The position numbers and the translations under genes are program-made. A stretch of 64,000 nt of DNA from Caloramator sp. (GTDB taxonomy: Bacteria; Bacillota; Clostridia; Clostridiales; Caloramatoraceae), in contig JAOAAJ010000081.1 of NCBI GenBank assembly GCA_026418935.1, positions 1-64,000 on the forward strand. Reading direction: 5' to 3'. Shown piece by piece: positions 44,429 through 52,703 of this stretch (positions are counted from its first letter, which is position 1; the number at the start of each line of letters is the position of its first letter). The notes below the pieces were generated by a model. That model was not told the origin of the DNA, did not search any database, and worked only from the letters and a program-made list of their open reading frames with translations.

Positions 44429-45042
44429 AACTCTCCCCCCACTTCTTTAATATATGTTACCTCCAGCCTATTTTTAAATCGTTTTAGTATTTTATACATT
44501 TCATCATAAAATAGAACAGAAAAAACAAAGTTTGAACTTGCGTGAAGTATATCAAATACTAATCCTGATAAATAGGCTAAGGCAATAGTTTTTATATTAA
44601 TAGGCCTTATAAAGCCTATAACATGCCAAAGGTTCATAATCCAATCAAACATAAAACCATAAATAAAACATATTATTGAAAAATACTCTAACTTAATTTT
44701 TTTCCTAATAAACCCTGAAATAGTTCCAACTAATCCCCAAGCAAACATCTGCCATATTGTCCAGGGACCGTGGCCTAAAAAAATGTTTGAAACAAAGGCA
44801 GCTACATTGCCTACTAAAAACCCAACAAAGGGGCCAAAAACATTTCCAGATACTGCAACAATAAAGGTGGTTGGCTGTACATTCGGAATTGCTCCAAATG
44901 GAATCCTAAAAACACCTGCGATTGCACCTAATGTTGCAATAAGCCCTATCTCTTTTGTACCCATTTTACTCCTTTCAAAGAAGATAAAGGCACAAAATAA
45001 AAATAAAATTAAAGAAAGATTTATTAAAAGTTCAATGTTCAC
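44425..45042 (-). CDS. ECF transporter S component
   Basis: TKEIGLIATLGAIAGVFRIPFGAIPNVQPTTFIVAVSGNVFGPFVGFLVGNVAAFVSN; 4-nt overlaps with both neighbours. Confidence 0.82.
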   Translation of the reverse strand: MNIELLINLSLILFLFCAFIFFERSKMGTKEIGLIATLGAIAGVFRIPFGAIPNVQPTTFIVAVSGNVFGPFVGFLVGNVAAFVSNIFLGHGPWTIWQMFAWGLVGTISGFIRKKIKLEYFSIICFIYGFMFDWIMNLWHVIGFIRPINIKTIALAYLSGLVFDILHASSNFVFSVLFYDEMYKILKRFKNRLEVTYIKEVGGEL

Positions 45043-46658
45043 TTACTTCCCTCCAAAGCCTCTATAAACTGTTTATAGGTAAAAATTCCTGAGCTATAAT
45101 CTCTTGTTAATTTATTTATTTCAGTTGTATAAAAGATGCAATCCTCTAAAACTTTATTATCTCCCATCTCTGCTATCTCACCATTAAAAATCAATATAAA
45201 TTTATCACAAACATCTGCTGCAAACTCTATATCGTGTGTAATTAAAATAATAGATATACCTTCATCTGCAAGGCTTTTAAGTATACCTGCTATTTCACCT
45301 TTAATATTTACATCTATTCCCCTTGTAGGTTCATCTAAAAGAAGTACCTTAGGCCTTAATATGAGCGTATTTGCAAGAGCAAGTCTCTGCTTCTCTCCTC
45401 CACTTAAATCCCTTGGGTTTTTGTCTTTGTACTTATACAGGTCTAATTTTTTAAGTATGTCATCTACAATACCTTTATCCTTTATACTAAAATTGTTAAG
45501 AGTAAATAAAAGCTCATCATAAACTGTATCCTTTGTAATATAATCATTTGGGTTTTGGGAAAGATATCCTATTTGCTGTGCTCTATCCTTAACATTTAAC
45601 TTATTCATCTCTTTTCCATCTAAAATAACACTTCCCTTATAATCAATAAGCCCTATAATTGATTTTAAAAGTGTTGATTTCCCTGCACCATTTGGTCCAA
45701 TAAGTGCTGCTATTTCTCCACTTTTAATGCTGAAATTAGCATTTTTTACAGCAGTAAAACTACCATATTTTATAGTTATATCCTTTATTTTTAGCCTTTC
45801 TTCTCCTGTATTTTCTTTTTTATAAATGCTTCTAAAACCTACATTCTTTAAAGCATTTTTTATAACTCTACTATCTAACGGATAATCACTAACTCCAACC
45901 TTTTTTGCAACTTTAAGCCTTAATGATAAAAATTGATTTACTATGTCGTTACTTGTTTTATATGCCTCTTCCTTTGTACCTATAAATTTAAGCCTTCCAT
46001 CCTTCATAACTATAAGTTTATCTATGCTGTCAAACCATCTTGAAACTCTCTGCTCTATAACAATTACATTTATCATAAGTTCTCTATTTATTTTTTTTAC
46101 TATATTTAAAACTTCATCTGCACTTACAGGGTCAAGCTGTGAGGTTGGCTCATCTAAAATTATGCACTTTGGCATAAATGAGAGTGCTGAGGCTATTGCA
46201 ACCTTTTGTTTTTGTCCACCAGATAAAGTTGAAATATCCCTATCATACAAATCTGTAATTCCACAAAACTCAAGTGACTCCCATATTCTCTTTTTAATAG
46301 TACCTTCGTCTAATGCTATATTCTCAAGTCCAAAGGCTATTTCTCTATATACCTTATTCATTAAAAGCTGCCTTTCTGGGTCTTGAAAAACCATAGTAAT
46401 AAGTCCTGCTCTTCTTCTGTCATCTATCTTTAGGATTTCTTCATCATCTAATAAAATCTTGCCACCTATTTTACCACCATAAAAATTAGGAATTGCTCCC
46501 GTTATACACTTTGCAAGAGTGGATTTTCCTGAACCTGAATATCCTGCTACTAAAACAAATTCTCCATCCTTTATTTCTAAATTTATATTATCTAATGCCT
46601 TTTCATTTGAATTTGGATAATAATAATTTAAATTTTGTATTTTAATCTGCATATACAT
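45039..46658 (-). CDS. ECF transporter energy-coupling ATPase, fused A-A' (two ABC domains)
   Basis: [31 protein letters not shown] and GPNGAGKSTLLKSIIG/LSGGEKQRLALANTL in one 539-aa polypeptide. Confidence 0.92.
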   Translation of the reverse strand: MYMQIKIQNLNYYYPNSNEKALDNINLEIKDGEFVLVAGYSGSGKSTLAKCITGAIPNFYGGKIGGKILLDDEEILKIDDRRRAGLITMVFQDPERQLLMNKVYREIAFGLENIALDEGTIKKRIWESLEFCGITDLYDRDISTLSGGQKQKVAIASALSFMPKCIILDEPTSQLDPVSADEVLNIVKKINRELMINVIVIEQRVSRWFDSIDKLIVMKDGRLKFIGTKEEAYKTSNDIVNQFLSLRLKVAKKVGVSDYPLDSRVIKNALKNVGFRSIYKKENTGEERLKIKDITIKYGSFTAVKNANFSIKSGEIAALIGPNGAGKSTLLKSIIGLIDYKGSVILDGKEMNKLNVKDRAQQIGYLSQNPNDYITKDTVYDELLFTLNNFSIKDKGIVDDILKKLDLYKYKDKNPRDLSGGEKQRLALANTLILRPKVLLLDEPTRGIDVNIKGEIAGILKSLADEGISIILITHDIEFAADVCDKFILIFNGEIAEMGDNKVLEDCIFYTTEINKLTRDYSSGIFTYKQFIEALEGSK

Positions 46659-47493
46659 TCTCCTTGTAGTAGTAGTTAATTACAAAAGTTAATAGAAAAA
46701 CTAATATACATACAGAAAAGGTAAAAAGATTTATCGGTAATCTATAATCATCATATACATTGTAATCGGTAAGTCTTTTAAAAATTAAAAAAGAGAAAAT
46801 AGATATTATACTTAACATAGAAACAAAATAGTCTATATGTTTAAATTTACTCTTATTAAATGTTGTTCTTTTGCCTGACAAAAAACCTCTAATGTAGGCT
46901 GATTCTGATATGTCAAAGGAAGCCTCAAGGGACTCTTCTATCAAAACAACAATAAGTGGAATTTGTGCCTTTATCCTTTGAAACCTACTTTTACTATTAA
47001 ACTCAACTCCCCTAACTTTATATATATCCCTCAAATCCTTTAACTTATTTTTCATTGTTGGTATAAGTTTAAAGCAAACCATAAAAAGAAGGGTTGTCTT
47101 AGGCATCTTTGAAGAAAAAAATGACACTGCTGCATCTGAATCTACAAAAATTTCAATTACATAGAACAAATATATTATTATAAGAAGCTTAACTGCAAAT
47201 AAAAAACTGTAAATTAAATTTTCAAGAGTAATATATTTATTAAAAACTTTAAAGAGCACAACTATTCCTGCGTTTACAAAAATTAAATTAATAAAAACTG
47301 TTAAAATTAATAGTGGTAAAAACACCTTAATAGTTGATACTATACGTTCCCTTTTATTAAAGTATATAAGCACTGCTACTTCACAAATTAAAATACTAAA
47401 TAATATCAAAGGATTTATAGTTAAAAAGGAAATAAATATCATAACTAATGCATATAAAAACAAAGATAGTATATGTAATGATTCTGTCCTCAT
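46642..47493 (-). CDS. ECF transporter transmembrane component T
   Basis: EcfT-like membrane protein; KLKDLRDIYKVRGVEF and IEESLEASFDISESAYIRGF. Start could be Met at 47502 or 47493. Confidence 0.85.
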   Translation of the reverse strand: MRTESLHILSLFLYALVMIFISFLTINPLILFSILICEVAVLIYFNKRERIVSTIKVFLPLLILTVFINLIFVNAGIVVLFKVFNKYITLENLIYSFLFAVKLLIIIYLFYVIEIFVDSDAAVSFFSSKMPKTTLLFMVCFKLIPTMKNKLKDLRDIYKVRGVEFNSKSRFQRIKAQIPLIVVLIEESLEASFDISESAYIRGFLSGKRTTFNKSKFKHIDYFVSMLSIISIFSFLIFKRLTDYNVYDDYRLPINLFTFSVCILVFLLTFVINYYYKENVYAD

Positions 47494-47582
47494 TCTATTC
47501 ACTCCATATTAAGTATCTATTTAAATTTATAAGATTATATGTTGAATACAATAGTTTACTTATTTATGATTCCCAATTTACC

Positions 47583-47610
47583 ATAAAAAAAAGGCCCTGT
47601 AAGGGCCTTA
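47583..47610 (-). terminator. Expression-platform terminator of the cobalamin riboswitch
   Basis: Minus strand AAGGCCCTTACAGGGCCTTTTTTTTATGG. Confidence 0.85.
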
Positions 47611-47639
47611 AAATACTATAGCTTAATATTTTAAGTCTC

Positions 47640-47822
47640 CCTTCCCTCCGAAGGTAACTTTGTCCCTTTACAGGCAGGTTTCCTGGCTTGTGGTTCATCC
47701 TCTACCTAACCTTCCCAATAAGGTGGTATAAATAGGCTTCGTCACCACTCACAGTAGCGGGGGCTGCAACGGATTTTAACCGTTTTCCCTTTTAACCATA
47801 AAATATGGCACCTGTAAAAATA
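47640..47822 (-). promoter_or_regulatory. Cobalamin (adenosylcobalamin-type) riboswitch
   Basis: B12 box AGCCAGGAAACCTGCC at 47673-47688 (minus); ACAGGTGCC...GTTAAAAGGGAAAACGGTTAAAATCCGTTGCAGCCCCCGCTACTGTGAG upstream. Confidence 0.95.
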
Positions 47823-47971
47823 TTTACTTTTCAAGTATAATATATAACATTCTAAAAGATTAATCAATGCTTTTTAAAAATTTTCTTTATATTTTTATTT
47901 TTGTATTGTCTCTATTTACTTGAATATATTTTTATTATAAACTAAATAAAAAGAATTTTCGGAGGGATGGT

Positions 47972-48424
47972 ATGCAAAATATTTGTCCAATGTGCAAAAA
48001 CGAAGGGGATTTAGTTCAAAGAATTACGGTTGAAAATCTTGTTAATGACCACTTTAAGAAACACTTAAAATCAAGCGAATATGGGCTATGTAAAAATCCT
48101 GATTGTGATATAGTTTATTTTAACAACGAAACTTCAGAGGTATATTTTCAAAGAGATATAAAGGTACCTGTTTGGTATAAAAATCAAGAAAATCCTATTG
48201 TTTGCTACTGTGCAAATGTAACGTTAAAGGATGTAATAGAACTTGTGGTAGAAAAGCAAGAGGTTAAGACCCTTCAAGATTTAGTTGAAACGACAGGTGC
48301 AATGAAGGGCTGTAGGTGTAAAACACAAAATCCATCAGGAAAGTGCTGCAAAGATGTCTTAGAGGATGCCTTTAATTATGCATTAAGTCTTATTATTAAT
48401 AAATCTAATGACAACCTTTTATGA
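47972..48424 (+). CDS. CopZ-like iron-sulfur cluster-binding metallochaperone-type protein
   Basis: Cys-rich: NICPMCKNEGDLV...YGLCKNPDCDIVYF...VCYCANVTLKDVIE...GCRCKTQNPSGKCC. Confidence 0.8.
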   Translation: MQNICPMCKNEGDLVQRITVENLVNDHFKKHLKSSEYGLCKNPDCDIVYFNNETSEVYFQRDIKVPVWYKNQENPIVCYCANVTLKDVIELVVEKQEVKTLQDLVETTGAMKGCRCKTQNPSGKCCKDVLEDAFNYALSLIINKSNDNLL

Positions 48425-48458
48425 AGTTAAAAAAGCTAATAAAAATTATATATAAATT

Positions 48459-48668
48459 AGCCCCGTTAAGGATTTTAAAGACATTAATTTATTTTGTTTA
48501 GCAAATTTGAATTTTTCTCTACTTTAAAAATTTCTCTCCTCACAATGTCATTGTCTTTATGAGACTTTACTAATTAACACATTCTATACCAAATTACAAA
48601 CTTTTTAAATAGAAAAGCTAAATTTGTAAAAGCTCAAAAATAACCTTTTAAAATCCTTCAACGGGGCT
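48459..48668. repeat. 210-bp palindromic intergenic element (MITE-like or long structured RNA)
   Basis: Arms AGCCCCGTTAAGGATTTTAAA (48459-48479) and TTTAAAATCCTTCAACGGGGCT (48647-48668) differ by one nt; imperfect complementarity continues inward. Confidence 0.7.
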
Positions 48669-48686
48669 TTTAAAATATCAAACTTA

Positions 48687-49550
48687 TTAATAATTTATAA
48701 GTGATATGACTGCCATTAATAAAACACCTGTTAAAGCACTTATAACATACAAAAGACCTATTATTTTTACTGCATCAAGCTTGTTTTTAGATTCCTTTAT
48801 CAAAAACACTAAACCTAATCCCGTATTAGCAGAAAGTCCTGCAATTGCACTTGAAAAATTAATTATTCCTAAAACAAAGGCTTGAATTATTCCAACTGAA
48901 ATTGCACAATTTGGAATAAGCCCAATGAATGAAACAAACATAGGCTGTATATATGATGACTTACCTAAAATTCCTACACTTTTATCAATTTCAAAGGTCT
49001 CTACTAAATAACCAAGTGATAGATTAATTAAAAACATATATACAAATATTCTTAAACTCTTTTTTATCGAATGATACAATACCTCTTTAAAATCAAAATG
49101 CTCTGTTAAACATTCATCTGTTACTGCAAGCTCTGCACCTGTATCATTTACTTCATTTGCTCTGGATTTTAATATAAAATCAACTACATATCCCCAAATA
49201 ACAGCTATACTAAATTTAATAATAATAAAGGGAAGAACTTTATCTATTGCTCCTGTATTTGAAATCAATACAGGAAGTGCTTCATCTGAAGTTGCTAAAA
49301 ATATTGCAATGAGTGTCCCTAAAGTAATATAACCTTGAAAATAAAACATAACTCCAAGTATTGAAAAACCACACTGTGGTACAATTCCAAGTGCTGCACC
49401 AATTATGGGTCCAAACTTTCCTGCACTTTTTATTTTATAATCGTACTTTTTCCCCATCCTATGTTCAATAAACTCGATAAAAATGAAGGCTATTATAAGT
49501 ATTGGTAGTGCTATTATTGTATCGTGTAGTGCTTCGTGAAGTAATTCCAT
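48687..49550 (-). CDS. Putative 10-TM heavy-metal/manganese exporter (ArsP_2-like)
   Basis: LHDTIIALPILIIAFIFIEFIEHRMG; GAALGIVPQCGFSILGVMFYFQGYITLGTLIAIFLATSDEALPVLIS; GLIPNCAISVGIIQAF. Confidence 0.8.
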   Translation of the reverse strand: MELLHEALHDTIIALPILIIAFIFIEFIEHRMGKKYDYKIKSAGKFGPIIGAALGIVPQCGFSILGVMFYFQGYITLGTLIAIFLATSDEALPVLISNTGAIDKVLPFIIIKFSIAVIWGYVVDFILKSRANEVNDTGAELAVTDECLTEHFDFKEVLYHSIKKSLRIFVYMFLINLSLGYLVETFEIDKSVGILGKSSYIQPMFVSFIGLIPNCAISVGIIQAFVLGIINFSSAIAGLSANTGLGLVFLIKESKNKLDAVKIIGLLYVISALTGVLLMAVISLINY

Positions 49551-49566
49551 ATTACCCCTCCTCTAT

Positions 49567-49615
49567 TTGCAAATAATTTGCATTATCTATTATAATATTA
49601 TTCCCATATTGTTGC
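49567..49615 (-). promoter_or_regulatory. Promoter with palindromic operator upstream of the metal exporter
   Basis: Minus strand TTGCAA, 17-nt spacer CAATATGGGAATAATAT, TATAAT; palindrome TGCAAAT-a-ATTTGCA at 49568-49582. Confidence 0.65.
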
Positions 49616-49664
49616 AATATATACATAAAATTTTAATAATTGTATTTAATAGATTAATAAAAAA

Positions 49665-49753
49665 CCATAAGCAATATTGAAGTAAAAGATATACAACTTA
49701 AAAATTTTAAGTCCTGTCTTTACATATCTCATTACTTCACAAATTGCCTATGG
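49665..49753 (-). repeat. 89-bp imperfect palindrome, possible long-stem terminator
   Basis: CCATAAGCAATATTGAAGTAAAAGATAT... pairs with ...ATATCTCATTACTTCACAAATTGCCTATGG; centre CTTAAAAATTTTAAG; U-tract TTTTTT after the stem on minus. Confidence 0.7.
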
Positions 49754-49782
49754 CACTATAAAATTATTATTTATACATTAAA

Positions 49783-51057
49783 TTATTTTATCCATATCAA
49801 CCAAGTAACTATATATCCACTAATTACTGCAGATAGTGTAAAAGGTATACTCAACTTCATAAAATCCTTTGCCTTAACTTCATAACCTTCGTTTCTCAAT
49901 ATTCCTAATGTAGTAATATTAGCCGATGCACCTATTGGAGTAATATTTCCACCTAATGTTGCTCCAATTAAAAGCCCATAGTATAAAATATATGGATCAA
50001 TTCCCATACCTGCAGCAACCTTCGCTGCAACTGGAAGCATTGTTGCTGTATATGGGATGTTATCAATAAAGGCTGAAACTATAACTGAAAACCATACAAA
50101 TAGAGAATATATAGTAAATAATCCTCCCTTACCAAACTTTAAAAACAATTTACTTATGTCATTAATAACTCCAACCTCTGTTATTCCACCTATTATAATA
50201 AAAAGAGACATTAAAATTAATATAGTCTGGTAATCTATTTGTAATAGAGTAACATTTAAGGCATCTTTATTTTTATTAATTAATAGTTCTTTAATTAATC
50301 CTATTTGTAATAAAATAACACATATTAATCCATTTGTAATAGCAGGTTTATTTGGTATAAATGATGCTAAAATTAATAAAGCAACCATTGATACAATAAG
50401 GTATGTAGGAAACATATCCTTAACCTTTTCCTTTTCTTCAAGATGAATTGGTTGATTGTATTTTCTAAAAAATATAACAAGAACAAGGGCTGATACTATC
50501 GCACCAAGTTGAACAATAAAAAACAAACCTATTCTTCCCTTAAAAAAGAAGAAATCTAAAAAATCCATATTTGCAAATCCGCCAAGAAGCAATGATGTAG
50601 TATCTCCAACTAATGTTGCTGCTCCCTGTAGATTTGAAGAAATAGAAATTGCAATGAGCATAAATACAGGAGAAATGTTTATTCTTCTTGCCAAATTTAG
50701 TGCAACAGGTGCAACTATAAGAACTGTTGCAACATTATCTATAAAGGCTGAAACAATCCCTGCAAATAGTGCTAAAGAAATAATAACCCACTTTACAGAA
50801 CCTACCCTATCTATTATAAAATCAGCCATTGCAGCAGGCATCTTTGATTCTATAAAGAGTGAAACAATACCCATTGTTCCTGTAATCATTAAAATGACAT
50901 TCCAGTCTATGGTGCTAAAAACCTTATTGTAAGGAAGAATTCCCAATAGCACAAATAAAGATGCTACAACAACTGCAACCTGTGTTCTGTATTTTGGCAT
51001 AAGTATTAGAAGTAAATAGGTTAATAAAAATAATATCAATGCTAATGTCTTCATCAT
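49783..51057 (-). CDS. SLC13/ArsB-NhaD superfamily ion permease
   Basis: 424 aa; FIDNVATVLIVAPVALNLARR and FIDNIPYTATMLPVAAKVA inverted duplications; GGNITPIGASANI. Confidence 0.88.
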   Translation of the reverse strand: MMKTLALILFLLTYLLLILMPKYRTQVAVVVASLFVLLGILPYNKVFSTIDWNVILMITGTMGIVSLFIESKMPAAMADFIIDRVGSVKWVIISLALFAGIVSAFIDNVATVLIVAPVALNLARRINISPVFMLIAISISSNLQGAATLVGDTTSLLLGGFANMDFLDFFFFKGRIGLFFIVQLGAIVSALVLVIFFRKYNQPIHLEEKEKVKDMFPTYLIVSMVALLILASFIPNKPAITNGLICVILLQIGLIKELLINKNKDALNVTLLQIDYQTILILMSLFIIIGGITEVGVINDISKLFLKFGKGGLFTIYSLFVWFSVIVSAFIDNIPYTATMLPVAAKVAAGMGIDPYILYYGLLIGATLGGNITPIGASANITTLGILRNEGYEVKAKDFMKLSIPFTLSAVISGYIVTWLIWIK

Positions 51058-51066
51058 TTGTCCCCC

Positions 51067-51993
51067 TTATTTCAATGTGCATTTAAATATGTACCTCTTG
51101 AAGTGCTTTTTAGGTACTATTGCATAATCCTCTGTTTTAAACCCAGCATCCTCCAACTCTTTTCTTATGTCGCTTACAGCAGCAATAACAGCCTCCTTTG
51201 CTATTGTTGATGCAGCCTTTAAAATATGCATAATCTCTTCGTCGGAAGTTATTGATAAAATACCATAGGGTAAATCAATTATAGCCAAATCATATTTTTT
51301 ATCTACATCTGCTATATCTTTATTCTCAACCTCTACATCATAACCAAAAAACTCTATATTTTTTACTGCATTCTCTACTACCTTATCGTTTATATCATAG
51401 CCTTCTATGTTTACCCCAAGTGCTGCTGCCTCAAGCAGAACCGTGCCTACACCACAACAGGGGTCAACAACCTTTTTATTAAGATTATCCCCAAGACCTA
51501 TGTTTAACATACTTCTTGCTATTCTAACTGGAAGAGCATTGCAGTAGTAAACAGGTTTATGTTCGTGCTTATGCCATTCTCCACTATTTTTTATGTACCT
51601 ACCAAATATCCATATTCCATCAACCAAAGTTAATGCGAACATAACTTTTGGATTATAAACATCAACATCTCCTTCTATCCTCTCTCCAATTATGCCCTCA
51701 AGCCTATGCTTTTCATTAAATTCAACCTTTACCTTATCATCTACATCAAAATACTTTACCTTGTATTTTTCTTGAGTTATATTAAGCTTCTCAACCTCTT
51801 TTATTAAACCTTCAAAACTATTATAACTTGCTAAAATATCAATCTTGTATTTTATAAAAACACTTCTATCTATATCAAAATCCTTTTCACTTAATAAGTA
51901 TTTTCCACTTAAATTTTTATTAAAAATTACCCTCATTTCTAAATTGCAGAGGTCTTTTTCATCTGGTCTATAATTAATGTAATAAAGAAACAT
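51067..51993 (-). CDS. Trm11-like RNA/DNA methyltransferase
   Basis: VVDPCCGVGTVLLEAAALGVNIEGYDIN; AIIDLPYGILS (N-methyltransferase motif). Confidence 0.85.
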   Translation of the reverse strand: MFLYYINYRPDEKDLCNLEMRVIFNKNLSGKYLLSEKDFDIDRSVFIKYKIDILASYNSFEGLIKEVEKLNITQEKYKVKYFDVDDKVKVEFNEKHRLEGIIGERIEGDVDVYNPKVMFALTLVDGIWIFGRYIKNSGEWHKHEHKPVYYCNALPVRIARSMLNIGLGDNLNKKVVDPCCGVGTVLLEAAALGVNIEGYDINDKVVENAVKNIEFFGYDVEVENKDIADVDKKYDLAIIDLPYGILSITSDEEIMHILKAASTIAKEAVIAAVSDIRKELEDAGFKTEDYAIVPKKHFKRYIFKCTLK

Positions 51994-52036
51994 ACTATCA
52001 CCTCAAAATTTAAGGCTGCATAACGCAGCCTAATTA

Positions 52037-52546
52037 TCAATGTTCTATATTATCCCATACATAGGCTATTTTTGCAACCTTTCTTCCTTCAATATCAACA
52101 ACAGCTTCCCTAAATATTTTTCCTCCCATCTTTTCGTAGAACCTTCTGTTTTTGTTATCCTTATAGGTCCAAACAATTAGATTTTTAATGTTTTCTTCTA
52201 CTAATTTTTCTACTGCTGCATTAAAAAGCATTGTTCCTATCCCCTGACGTTGATAGTCATTATACACATAGATTGATTTAATTACTCCCTGATAGTTTTC
52301 AAAACCATCTGTTGAGAAAACAATAAAACCTACTAATTCTCCATCTTCATTTTCTGCAACATACATAAACTCCCTTGTTTCAGGGTCTTCAAATAGTCTA
52401 TCAAGCCAAGTATCCTCAAGCTCATCATAGGTCCTATGTTCTAAAACTTCATTAGGGATTATTCCCTCATAAGTATCCTTCCAGACATCCATGTGTATCT
52501 TGGCGACAGACGGGACATCACTTGGAATAGCTTCTCTAACCAACAT
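52037..52546 (-). CDS. GNAT family N-acetyltransferase
   Basis: YVYNDYQRQGIGTMLFNAAVEKLVEE; typical N-terminal VREAIPSDVPSVAKIH. Confidence 0.93.
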   Translation of the reverse strand: MLVREAIPSDVPSVAKIHMDVWKDTYEGIIPNEVLEHRTYDELEDTWLDRLFEDPETREFMYVAENEDGELVGFIVFSTDGFENYQGVIKSIYVYNDYQRQGIGTMLFNAAVEKLVEENIKNLIVWTYKDNKNRRFYEKMGGKIFREAVVDIEGRKVAKIAYVWDNIEH

Positions 52547-52703
52547 TACAACTCCTCCAAAATATAATCTTATTATATTTATATATAATCTACGAATTTA
52601 TTTTACATTTTTATTATATAAAAGTAAAGAAAACTTAGAGGGAATAATACAGTATATTTATTATTTTTACGTTAAATAATGCAATTATTTTTATTTATTT
52701 AAA

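Noticed and set aside
45943-46386. 147-aa plus-strand ORF in ecfA
   Set aside because: Antisense shadow of the ABC ATPase coding region
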